Source: DASTHG01 sp035491895
GTDB lineage: Bacteria > Gemmatimonadota > Gemmatimonadetes > Gemmatimonadales > GWC2-71-9
Reading direction: 5' to 3'
NCBI GenBank assembly: GCA_035491895.1
Contig: DATJJY010000094.1
Location: 69,178 to 133,177, forward strand
DNA length: 64,000 nucleotides
Shown here: piece after piece, positions 50,207-58,099 of the stretch
How the letters are laid out: every line of letters begins with the position of its first letter
Numbering within the stretch: position 1 is the first letter of the stretch
The notes under the pieces: generated by a model
The model's database searches: none
Seen by the model: the letters and a program-made list of their open reading frames with translations, nothing else
What the model was told of the DNA's origin: nothing
Made by a program: the position numbers and the translations under genes

Positions 50207-51880
50207 ATGGGACAGAAACTCCGCAGCCGGCTCATCACCGAAGGTGTGCAGCGCACGCCCAACCGCGCGATGTTGCGCGCGGTGGGATTCGGGGACGCGG
50301 ACTTCGCCAAGCCCATCGTCGCGATCGCGAACGCCCATTCGACCATCACCCCGTGCAACGCCCGGCTCGACGAGCTGGCGCGCCGTGCCGAAGCGGCGGT
50401 CCGTGCGGCGGGCGCGATGCCGCAGCTGTTCGGTACCATCACCGTGAGCGACGGCATTTCCATGGGAACCGAGGGCATGAAGTATTCGCTCGTCTCCCGG
50501 GAGGTGATCGCGGATTCGATCGAGACGGTGTGCAACGCGCAGTGCGTGGATGGCGTACTCGCGATCGGCGGCTGCGACAAGAACATGCCGGGCGCCATGA
50601 TCGCGTTCGCCCGGCTCGACATCCCGGCGGTGTTCGTGTACGGCGGCACCATCAAGCCCGGTCATTACCAGGGTCGCGATCTCACGGTGGTGAGCGCCTT
50701 CGAGGCCGTGGGCGAATACAGCGCCAAGAAGCTGAGCGACGCCGATCTGCTGGAAGTCGAGCGGCGGGCGTGCCCGGGCGCCGGGGCCTGCGGCGGCATG
50801 TTCACGGCCAATACCATGTCTGCGGCGATCGAGGCGATGGGGATGAGCCTCCCCTACTCCTCCACGATGGCCGCCGAAGACACCGAGAAGATCGAAAGCG
50901 CGGCCCGCTCGGCGGAGGTGTTGGTGGACGCCGTGCGCCACCAGCGCACGCCGCGCCGCATCCTGACGCGCCGGGCGTTCGACAACGCCATCGCCGTCGT
51001 CATGGCGCTCGGCGGCTCGACCAACGCCGTGCTGCACCTGCTGGCCATCGCCCACGCCGTGGGCGTGCCGCTCGCGCTCGACGACTTCGAAGCCGTGCGC
51101 AGCAGGGTGCCGGTGCTGTGCGACCTCAAGCCGTCGGGTCGGTTCGTGACGACGGACCTTCATGCGGCCGGAGGCGTGCCGCAGGTCATGAAGATCCTGC
51201 TCGCCCACGGCGTGCTGGACGGCGATGCGCTGACCGTTTCGGGTAAGACGGTGGCAGAAGTACTGGGTGACGTTCCCGCCGAGCCGCGTCCCGATCAGGA
51301 GGTGATCCGGCCGTGGGGACGGCCGCTCTATCCCCAGGGGCACCTCGCGATCCTGCGCGGCAACCTCGCACCGGACGGTGGCGTCGCAAAGATCACGGGG
51401 ATCAAGCATCGCAGCATCACCGGCCCGGCGCGGGTGTTCGACTGCGAAGAGGACTGTCTCGCCGCCATTCTCGCCGGCAAGATCCAGCCGGGGGACGTCG
51501 TGGTGATCCGCTACGAGGGTCCCAAGGGAGGCCCCGGGATGCGGGAAATGCTGTCACCCACCTCGGCCATTATCGGCGCCGGGTTGGGTGATTCCGTGGG
51601 TCTCGTCACCGACGGGCGGTTTTCGGGCGGCACGTACGGTCTCGTCGTGGGTCACGTCGCGCCGGAAGCCGCTGTTGGGGGGCCGCTCGCGGTGGTGCGG
51701 GACGGGGACCGCATCACGATCGACGCCGATCAGCGGGCGCTCGAGGTGCACGTCGCGGCGCCGGAGCTCGCCGCACGGCGCGAGGCGTGGACGGCGCCGC
51801 CACCCAGGTATACGAGCGGAGTGTTGGCGAAGTACGCGAGGCTCGTGTCCAGCGCGAGCGTGGGGGCGGTGACGGACTAG
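50207..51880 (+). CDS. ilvD: Dihydroxy-acid dehydratase
   Basis: This 557-residue Fe-S enzyme makes the 2-oxo acids of valine, leucine and isoleucine. It shows the iron-sulfur cysteines in GGCDKNMPGAMIAF and CPGAGACGGMFTANTMSAAI, the substrate motif ITVSDGISMGTEGMKYSLVS, and the C-terminal signature VTDGRFSGGTYGLVVGHVAP. The length is typical. A TAGCTT hexamer seven bases before the ATG could be a -10 element, giving a leaderless message; no ribosome site is visible. It is convergent with leuB and overlaps it by four bases. Together with the operon on the opposite strand it completes the branched-chain pathway except for the aminotransferase. Confidence 0.96.
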   Translation: MGQKLRSRLITEGVQRTPNRAMLRAVGFGDADFAKPIVAIANAHSTITPCNARLDELARRAEAAVRAAGAMPQLFGTITVSDGISMGTEGMKYSLVSREVIADSIETVCNAQCVDGVLAIGGCDKNMPGAMIAFARLDIPAVFVYGGTIKPGHYQGRDLTVVSAFEAVGEYSAKKLSDADLLEVERRACPGAGACGGMFTANTMSAAIEAMGMSLPYSSTMAAEDTEKIESAARSAEVLVDAVRHQRTPRRILTRRAFDNAIAVVMALGGSTNAVLHLLAIAHAVGVPLALDDFEAVRSRVPVLCDLKPSGRFVTTDLHAAGGVPQVMKILLAHGVLDGDALTVSGKTVAEVLGDVPAEPRPDQEVIRPWGRPLYPQGHLAILRGNLAPDGGVAKITGIKHRSITGPARVFDCEEDCLAAILAGKIQPGDVVVIRYEGPKGGPGMREMLSPTSAIIGAGLGDSVGLVTDGRFSGGTYGLVVGHVAPEAAVGGPLAVVRDGDRITIDADQRALEVHVAAPELAARREAWTAPPPRYTSGVLAKYARLVSSASVGAVTD

Positions 51881-52983
51881 CGAGCCGCCGAGACCGCAGT
51901 GGCGAGGGAAGGCCGCTCGGGCTGACGCACGAGCGCCGCGATGTGCTGTCCCATCTCTCGCGTTCCCATGACCTGATCGCCCGGTCCGGCGATGTCCGCA
52001 GTGCGCGCGCCCCGCTCGAGCGCGAGCGCGATGGCCCGCTCCACGGCGGCGGCAGGCTCGGCAAGGCCGAGCCCATGCCGGAGCAAGAGCGCCACGGTGG
52101 CGATGGCACCGATCGGATTCGCCACGTCCCGTCCCGCGAGGTCCGGCGCCGAGCCGTGGACGGGTTCGAACAGACCCGGTCCCGGACCGAGCGACGCCGA
52201 CGGCAACATCCCCAGGGAGCCCGCGAGCACCGCCGCCTCGTCGCTCAGGATGTCGCCGAACATGTTTTCGGTCACCAGCACGTCGACTCCCGAGGGCGCG
52301 CTCACGAGCCGCATCGCGGCCGTATCCACGTAACAGTGCTCCAGCGTGACGTCGGGGAACTCGGCCGCCAGTCGTGTGACCGTCTCGCGCCACAGCTGCG
52401 ACGTCTCGAGCACGTTGGCTTTGTCGACGGAGAGGAGGCGCCGCCGCCGCGTCTGCGCCGCCGTGAATGCGACGCGGGCAACCCGCTCCACCTCGGCCGC
52501 GGAGTAGCGCAGTGTGTTGATCGCCGTGCCATCGACGCGCCCCCGTGGCTCTCCGTAATACAGTCCGCCCGTAAGCTCGCGGACGATGAGGAGATCCACG
52601 CCCGTGAGCCGTTCGGGTTTGAGAGGAGACGCGTGCATCAGCGCCGGATGCACGGCGACCGGGCGCAGATTGGCGTACACGCCGAGCAGTGCCCGCAACG
52701 CGAGCAATCCCGTTTCCGGGCGCCGCTGGCGCGGTTCGCCGTCGAGTGCTGGGTCGCCCACCGCGCCGAGCAGAACCGCATCCGCCTGACGCACGGCCTC
52801 ACGGGTCCCGTGGGGCAGGGGATCGCCGGCGACCCGGACGGCTGCCGCTCCGACCGGATATTCGCGCGCGGCGAAACGCAGGCCGTAGCGTGCGGCGAGG
52901 GCATCGAGCACGCGCCGCGCCTGGCCGATCACCTCGGGGCCGATCCCGTCGCCGGGGAGCACGGCGATGGTGTACTGCTTCAC
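51877..52983 (-). CDS. leuB: 3-Isopropylmalate dehydrogenase
   Basis: This 368-residue NAD-dependent oxidative decarboxylase has TIAVLPGDGIGPEVIGQARR at the N-terminus. DAVLLGAVGDPALDG, LLIVRELTGGLYYGEPRGRV (the LTGGxYFG motif of LeuB) and VDKANVLETSQLWRETVTRL follow. The metal/substrate motif is VTENMFGDILSDEAAVLAGS, with GPGLFEPVHGSAPDLAGRD later. All signatures point to isopropylmalate, not isocitrate, as substrate. Length and motifs are complete. Its start overlaps the leuD stop by four bases, and its stop overlaps the ilvD stop on the other strand. It is the last gene of the leu/ilv operon. Confidence 0.96.
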   Translation of the reverse strand: MKQYTIAVLPGDGIGPEVIGQARRVLDALAARYGLRFAAREYPVGAAAVRVAGDPLPHGTREAVRQADAVLLGAVGDPALDGEPRQRRPETGLLALRALLGVYANLRPVAVHPALMHASPLKPERLTGVDLLIVRELTGGLYYGEPRGRVDGTAINTLRYSAAEVERVARVAFTAAQTRRRRLLSVDKANVLETSQLWRETVTRLAAEFPDVTLEHCYVDTAAMRLVSAPSGVDVLVTENMFGDILSDEAAVLAGSLGMLPSASLGPGPGLFEPVHGSAPDLAGRDVANPIGAIATVALLLRHGLGLAEPAAAVERAIALALERGARTADIAGPGDQVMGTREMGQHIAALVRQPERPSLATAVSAAR

Positions 52984-53576
52984 GCCTCCCGCCCCTGTTC
53001 GTAGGCCGCGATCCGGTCCACGGCGAGCAGCGTACGGCCGATCTCGTCGAGACCCCGGAGCAGCATGTCGCGCTGGTAGTGCTCCATTGCGAACGTCGCC
53101 CGGAAGCCCGCCGCATCCGTCACGGTCATCGCCTCGAGATCCACGGTGAGATCATACCGCCCGCCGGCCCGCTCGTGGCGGTCGAACAGCTCGGCGATCG
53201 CCTCCGCCGGGAGCCGCACGGCGAGGAGGCCGTTCTGGCAACAGTTCGCATAGAAGATGTCGGCGAAGCTCACCGAGAGCACCGCGCGGAAGCCGTACTC
53301 CTGGAGCGCCCACACCGCGTGCTCGCGTGAGGAGCCGCAACCGAAGTTTGCCCCGGCGAGCAGCACACTCGCGCCCGAAGCCTCGGGACGGTTCAGCTCG
53401 AACGCCGGATCCGGAGCCCCGTCGGGCCGGAATCGCCAGTCGTAGAACAGGCTCGGCCCAAACCCCGTTCGCTCCACCCGCTTGAGGAATTGCTTGGGGA
53501 TGATCTGGTCCGTGTCCACGTTGACGCGGGGCAGCGCGGCGACTCGCCCGGTGTGACGGACGAATGGGGTGCTCAT
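52980..53576 (-). CDS. leuD: 3-Isopropylmalate dehydratase small subunit
   Basis: ATG 53576 overlaps the leuC stop (ATGA), which decides the start over a GTG two codons upstream. The 198-residue protein shows PRVNVDTDQIIPKQFLKRVE, ANFGCGSSREHAVWALQEYG, the swivel-domain signature with SSREHA, FYANCCQNGLLAVRLPAEAI and LDEIGRTLLAVDRIAAYEQG. It matches the bacterial 200-residue LeuD, not the shorter archaeal form. It forms the heterodimeric Fe-S isomerase with LeuC encoded just upstream. Confidence 0.95.
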   Translation of the reverse strand: MSTPFVRHTGRVAALPRVNVDTDQIIPKQFLKRVERTGFGPSLFYDWRFRPDGAPDPAFELNRPEASGASVLLAGANFGCGSSREHAVWALQEYGFRAVLSVSFADIFYANCCQNGLLAVRLPAEAIAELFDRHERAGGRYDLTVDLEAMTVTDAAGFRATFAMEHYQRDMLLRGLDEIGRTLLAVDRIAAYEQGREA

Positions 53577-54985
53577 GGCCACTCTCGCACGTCCACCAGC
53601 TCACCCGCGATCGCCGCGGCGGCCGCCATGGCAGGGCTCATCAGGTGGGTCCGCCCGCCGCGCCCCTGGCGCCCCTCGAAGTTGCGGTTCGACGTCGCGG
53701 CGCAACGCTCACCGGGCTGTAACACGTCGGAGTTCATGCCCAGGCACATCGAGCAGCCGGCGTTGCGCCACTCGAACCCTCCCGCGGTGAATACGCGATC
53801 GAGCCCTTCCGCTTCAGCCTGTGCCTTCACCGCCTGCGAGCCGGGTACGACCATCGCGCGCACCCGCGACGAGACGCGGCGACCCGCGACCACCCGCGCG
53901 GCGGCCCGCAGGTCCTCCAGTCGTGCATTGGTACACGACCCGATGAACACGCGATCGACGGGGAGGCCAGCGAGCCGCATCCCCGGCTCGAGGTCCATAT
54001 AGGCGAGCGCCCGCCGCGCCGCCTGCTGCTCGGCCTCCGTGGCAAGGCTTGTGGGGTCTGGGACCGTGCCCGTGATCGCCGTGACCATGCCGGGGTTCGT
54101 GCCCCACGTGACCTGCGGAGCCAGATCCGACACGTCGAGCGTTACGCCGCTGTCGTAGGGCGCGCCGGGGTCACTGGCGAAGCCGCGCCAACGTTCGATT
54201 GCTCGCTGCCACGCGTCCCCGTGTGGCGCGCGCGGCCGGTTCGCGAGGTACTCGAACGTCATCTCGTCCGGGGCGATCATGCCGGCACGGGCGCCCGCCT
54301 CGATCGACATGTTGCAGATCGTCATCCGCCCTTCGAGCGACAGCCGTCGGATCGCGTCACCCGTGTACTCGATCACGCACCCGGTCGCCCCGGCCGTCCC
54401 GATCCGGCCGATCAACGCGAGGATCATGTCCTTCGGGGACACCATGGTCGGGAGCGTCCCGGTGAATCGCACCTCCATGGTCCGCGGCCGCGTCGCCACC
54501 AGACACTGGGTCGCGAGGACGTGCTCCACCTCGGTCGTCCCGATCCCGAACGCCAGCGCCCCGAACGCGCCGTGGGTGGACGTGTGCGAGTCGCCGCACA
54601 CGATGATCATGCCTGGCTGCGTCAGCCCCAGCTCCGGGCCGATCACGTGCACGATGCCCTGGCGCGGCGAGGTCAAATCGAACAGCTCGATTCCGAACTC
54701 CCGGGAGTTCGTTGCCAGCGCCTCGACCTGTTGGGCCGCCACGGGATCGCCGAGCGGCCGGGTGCGGTCGTCCGTGGGCACGTTGTGGTCCATCGTGGCC
54801 ACCGTGAGATCGGGGCGCCGCACAGTGCGCCGCTTCCCCCGCAGCCCCGCGAACGCCTGCGGCGACGTCACCTCGTGTACCAGGTGGAGGTCGACATACA
54901 GGAGCTCCGGCCCCTCCGGGAGCCGGTGCACGACGTGCGCGTCCCAGACCTTGGCAACCAGCGTTTGCGGGCGCGGCGCGTTCAT
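53573..54985 (-). CDS. leuC: 3-Isopropylmalate dehydratase large subunit
   Basis: ATG 54985 (MNAPRPQTLVAKVWDAHVVH) is preferred over a GTG nine codons upstream. The product has 470 residues, the usual length for bacterial LeuC. Aconitase-family motifs are VATMDHNVPTDDRTRP, IVCGDSHTSTHGAFGALAFG, RMTICNMSIEAGARAGMIAP, VFIGSCTNARLEDLRAAARV with a cluster cysteine, and SMCLGMNSDVLQPGERCAAT with the other cysteine ligands. It ends with GRQGRGGRTHLMSPAMAAAA. It starts one base after the IlvC stop codon, so it continues the operon. It isomerises 2- to 3-isopropylmalate together with LeuD. Confidence 0.96.
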   Translation of the reverse strand: MNAPRPQTLVAKVWDAHVVHRLPEGPELLYVDLHLVHEVTSPQAFAGLRGKRRTVRRPDLTVATMDHNVPTDDRTRPLGDPVAAQQVEALATNSREFGIELFDLTSPRQGIVHVIGPELGLTQPGMIIVCGDSHTSTHGAFGALAFGIGTTEVEHVLATQCLVATRPRTMEVRFTGTLPTMVSPKDMILALIGRIGTAGATGCVIEYTGDAIRRLSLEGRMTICNMSIEAGARAGMIAPDEMTFEYLANRPRAPHGDAWQRAIERWRGFASDPGAPYDSGVTLDVSDLAPQVTWGTNPGMVTAITGTVPDPTSLATEAEQQAARRALAYMDLEPGMRLAGLPVDRVFIGSCTNARLEDLRAAARVVAGRRVSSRVRAMVVPGSQAVKAQAEAEGLDRVFTAGGFEWRNAGCSMCLGMNSDVLQPGERCAATSNRNFEGRQGRGGRTHLMSPAMAAAAAIAGELVDVREWP

Positions 54986-54986
54986 G

Positions 54987-56375
54987 TCAGCGCGCGGCGA
55001 CGCGCTCGTCACCGCGCAGCGGCGTGGGGGCCCGGGCCGGCCGGGCCAGCTGTGCCGCGGCGGCCGCCTTTCCCTCCTCGGACCACGGCATCATCGCCCG
55101 CAGCCGGGCGCCGACCTGCTCGATCAGGTGTTCGTGATCGACCTGGCGCAGCCGCTGGAAGTTGGCGGCACCAGTCTTGTTCTCGTCGATCCACTCACGG
55201 GCGAACGCCCCGCTCTGAATGTCCGCGAGGATCTGCCGCATCGTCTCCCGCACCGCCGGCGTGACGATTCGTGGGCCACGGGTGTAGTCGCCGTACTCCG
55301 CCGTGTCGCTGATGGAATAGCGCATGAACTTCATGCCGCCGCGATACATGAGGTCTACGATCAGCTTCAACTCGTGGAGACATTCGAAGTATGCCAGTTC
55401 GGGGGCATATCCGGCTTCGACCAGGGTTTCGAACCCCCCCTTGATCAGCGCCGTCACCCCGCCACACAGCACGACCTGCTCGCCGAACAGATCGCTCTCG
55501 GTCTCCTCGCGAAACGTGGTCGGGAGGACGCCGGCCCGCGTGCAGCCGATCCCCGCGGCGTACGCCAGGGCGTTGGGGAGCGCCGCGCCGCTCGCGTCGT
55601 TGGCAACGGCGACCAGGGCCGGCACTCCGCGCCCCGCCTGGAATTCGCTGCGCACCAAATGGCCCGGGGACTTCGGGGCGACCATCGAGACGTCCACGCC
55701 GGAGGGCGGCGTGATCTCCTTGTAGTGCACGTTGAAGCCGTGCGCGAACATCAGCGTCTTCCCCGGCGTGACATGGGGCGCGACGTCGCGGTCGTACACC
55801 GCCCGCGCGTGCTGGTCGGGCACGAGCATCATGATGACGTCGGCGGCGGAGGCCGCCTCGCTCACGGATCGGACATCGAGGCCGTCCGCCTTCGCTTTGG
55901 CCCACGACGGGCCACCGCTGCGCAGCCCGACGATGACGGTCACGCCGCTCTCTTTCAGGTTCAGCGCGTGGGCATGGCCCTGACTGCCGTACCCAATTAC
56001 CGCCACCGTGCGCCCGCGGAGACGGTTGAGCTCCGCGTCCGTGTCGTAGTAGACCTGCAATGAGTTGGTCGCCATGGGTTCTCTCTGTCGTGAGGGGTCA
56101 ACGGGGACGGTGCGTAGTTCGGTCGTGGGAGCCAGCGCCACCGCACGCGCGCCGGACAGACGACGCAGCTTGCGCGCCGCGGTGTCGATCGACGCACCGT
56201 CGCCCTGCAGGGTGACGGTCAGCCAGTCGAGGCCCGGGGTCTCCGCAGGGCCGAGCCGGAGGCTCTCCATCGGCAGGTTGACGCGGCGCAGCGCCCCCAC
56301 GGCACGGCTGAGCGCCAGGAGATCCCGATCCAGCAGCAGTTGCAACGTGTGCGACACGCCGGCCGGATCCATCAT
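54987..56375 (-). CDS. In-frame fusion of acetolactate synthase ACT subunit and ketol-acid reductoisomerase
   Basis: ATG 56375 overlaps the ilvB stop and opens a 462-residue frame with no stop between two normally separate proteins. Residues 1-100 are an IlvN-like ACT domain (LQLLLDRDLLALSRAVGALR, LDWLTVTLQGDGASIDTAAR). Residues 101-462, from MATNSLQVYYDTDAELNRLR, are a complete ketol-acid reductoisomerase with VAVIGYGSQGHAHALNLKES, VALVAVANDASG-type core, EYGDYTRGPRIVTPAVRETM and DEH-type metal sites. AGAGAGAA before MATNSL could still let IlvC start on its own. Either a fusion protein or two in-frame overlapping products are possible. Confidence 0.88.
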   Translation of the reverse strand: MMDPAGVSHTLQLLLDRDLLALSRAVGALRRVNLPMESLRLGPAETPGLDWLTVTLQGDGASIDTAARKLRRLSGARAVALAPTTELRTVPVDPSRQREPMATNSLQVYYDTDAELNRLRGRTVAVIGYGSQGHAHALNLKESGVTVIVGLRSGGPSWAKAKADGLDVRSVSEAASAADVIMMLVPDQHARAVYDRDVAPHVTPGKTLMFAHGFNVHYKEITPPSGVDVSMVAPKSPGHLVRSEFQAGRGVPALVAVANDASGAALPNALAYAAGIGCTRAGVLPTTFREETESDLFGEQVVLCGGVTALIKGGFETLVEAGYAPELAYFECLHELKLIVDLMYRGGMKFMRYSISDTAEYGDYTRGPRIVTPAVRETMRQILADIQSGAFAREWIDENKTGAANFQRLRQVDHEHLIEQVGARLRAMMPWSEEGKAAAAAQLARPARAPTPLRGDERVAAR

Positions 56376-58099
56376 GCGGGCGTTGCTGCCACCGGCTCGG
56401 CTTCGATCGCCTCGGAGAGCGACGCGCCCGGTGGAATCATGGGGAACACGTTCGCTTCCTGCTCGATGACGAACTCGATCAACACCGGGCCCGGCGTGGC
56501 GTTGGCGCGCGCCACCACCGCGGCGAGCTGCCCCGCGTCCTCCACGCGCCACCCCGGGATCCCGTAGGCAAGAGCGAGCTTCACGTAGTCGGGGCTCCAG
56601 ATCGGCGTGGCTGAATAGCGGCGCGCGTGGAAGAATTGCTGCCACTGGCGCACCATGCCGAGGTACCCATTGTTGAAGATCCCGATCTTCACCGGAATCT
56701 TCTCCTGCACCATCGTGGCGAGCTCCTGCAGGTTCATCTGGAACCCGCCGTCCCCCGAGATCGACCATACCGGCTCGCCGGGCCGCGCCAGCGCGACGCC
56801 CATCGCGGCGGGGACGGCGAAGCCCATCGTGCCGAGGCCGCCGGAGGTGATGTGCGAGTTGGGACGCTGGTAGGGGTAGACCTTCGCCACCCACATCTGA
56901 TGTTGACCCACGTCGGTAACGATCGTCGCGCGGTCCCCAGCCACGCGGTGAATCGCAGCCATGATGTTCTCGGGGGAGAGATCGCCGCGGAAGCTCTCGT
57001 GCCGCTGTCGCACGAAGCTCCGGATCTCGTCGCGCCACGCGTCGCACTGCCGGGGCGCGACCGTGCTGAGCAGGTCGGCCACGACGGCTTTTACGTCGCC
57101 GACGATCCCGAGCTGGGTCGGGACGTTCTTCCCGATCTCCGAGGCGTCGAGATCCACGTGGATGATCCGGGCCTGGGGCGCAAAGCCGGCCGTGTTCCCC
57201 GTGACGCGATCGTCGAAACGCAGGCCGATTCCCAGGATGAGGTCGGCGCGCTGGATCGCCCGGTTCACGTGCACCTCGCCGTGCATCCCCGGCATGCCGA
57301 GGTGCAGCGGGTGCGACTCGGGGAATCCGCTGATCCCGAGCAGGGTCGTAATCACCGGGAACCCCGTGCGCTCGGCCAGCCGGCGCAGCTCGTCATAGGC
57401 ATTGGCGAGGATCACGCCGTGGCCCATCATGATGAGCGGACGCTGGGCCTCGGCGATCATACGGGCCGCGTCGCGGACGGCCGCCTCATGGGTTCCCGGG
57501 CTGGCGCCCGGGGTTAGTGGGTGCTTCTGACCCCGGGCGCCAGCCCGGGGTGCCGTTGCCGGGACGTACTCCGTCTTCTGGTTCTGGACGTCTTTGGGCA
57601 CGTCGATCAGGACCGGTCCGGGGCGGCCGTCCTTAGCGATGGCGATCGCCTCGCGCACCCGATGGGCCAGCTCGCTCACATCCTTCACTTGATGGCTGTG
57701 CTTGGTGACGGGGAGCGTCACCCCGATCACGTCGGTTTCCTGAAACGCGTCACGACCGATCATTGAACGCGATACTTGACCCGTGATCGCCAGGATCGGC
57801 GAGGAATCCATGTGGGCGGTCGCGAGCCCCGTGACCAGGTTGGTGGCGCCCGGGCCCGACGTCGCCACGCACACACCGAGGCGGCCGCACGCCCGCGCAT
57901 ATCCGTCGGCGGCGTGCGCGGCGGCCTGCTCGTGGCGCACGAGGATGTGACGCAGGCCAGGGTAGTCGGGCAGGGCGTGATAGAACGGCATGATGGCGCC
58001 GCCGGGATACCCCCACAGCAGCTCCACCCCCTCTTCGAGCAGCACGCGGCACAGGATCTGCGCGCCCGACAGCGGTTCGCCCACGGTCAGACGCCCCAC
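56372..58099 (-). CDS. ilvB: Acetolactate synthase large subunit
   Basis: This 575-residue ThDP enzyme condenses two pyruvates, or pyruvate with 2-oxobutanoate. The start is GTG 58099 (or GTG 58084), overlapping leuA by 13 bases. Motifs are VELLWGYPGGAIMPFYHALP with the catalytic glutamate in HEQAAAHAADGYARA, the PYR-domain ATSGPGATNLVTGLATAHMD, and the PP-domain GDGGFQMNLQELATMVQEKI, followed by NNGYLGMVRQWQ. Between the first and second domains the usual linker is enlarged by PRAGARGQKHPLTPGASPGT, encoded by a perfect inverted repeat (57495-57549). It works with the ACT domain encoded at the start of the next gene. Confidence 0.94.
   Translation of the reverse strand: MGRLTVGEPLSGAQILCRVLLEEGVELLWGYPGGAIMPFYHALPDYPGLRHILVRHEQAAAHAADGYARACGRLGVCVATSGPGATNLVTGLATAHMDSSPILAITGQVSRSMIGRDAFQETDVIGVTLPVTKHSHQVKDVSELAHRVREAIAIAKDGRPGPVLIDVPKDVQNQKTEYVPATAPRAGARGQKHPLTPGASPGTHEAAVRDAARMIAEAQRPLIMMGHGVILANAYDELRRLAERTGFPVITTLLGISGFPESHPLHLGMPGMHGEVHVNRAIQRADLILGIGLRFDDRVTGNTAGFAPQARIIHVDLDASEIGKNVPTQLGIVGDVKAVVADLLSTVAPRQCDAWRDEIRSFVRQRHESFRGDLSPENIMAAIHRVAGDRATIVTDVGQHQMWVAKVYPYQRPNSHITSGGLGTMGFAVPAAMGVALARPGEPVWSISGDGGFQMNLQELATMVQEKIPVKIGIFNNGYLGMVRQWQQFFHARRYSATPIWSPDYVKLALAYGIPGWRVEDAGQLAAVVARANATPGPVLIEFVIEQEANVFPMIPPGASLSEAIEAEPVAATPA
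57495..57549. repeat. REP/MITE-like perfect inverted repeat inside ilvB
   Basis: CCCGGGCTGGCGCCCGGGGT and its exact complement ACCCCGGGCGCCAGCCCGGG are separated by 15 bases, 55 bp in all. The element lies wholly within ilvB, in frame, at the linker between the first and second domains. Each arm also contains shorter palindromes (GGGC/GCCC). Perfect 20-bp arms in coding DNA are unlikely by chance and suggest a mobile, palindromic element. Confidence 0.8.

Noticed and set aside
49667..51409. Long minus-strand open frame running through ilvD into the phe leader
   Set aside because: Only the last 28 codons, from the doubled ATG, have the leader's features. The rest is the complement of ilvD and of the secreted-protein gene.
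57495..57549. Inverted repeat in ilvB as a transcription terminator
   Set aside because: It has no T-tract on either strand and lies in the middle of a coding region.
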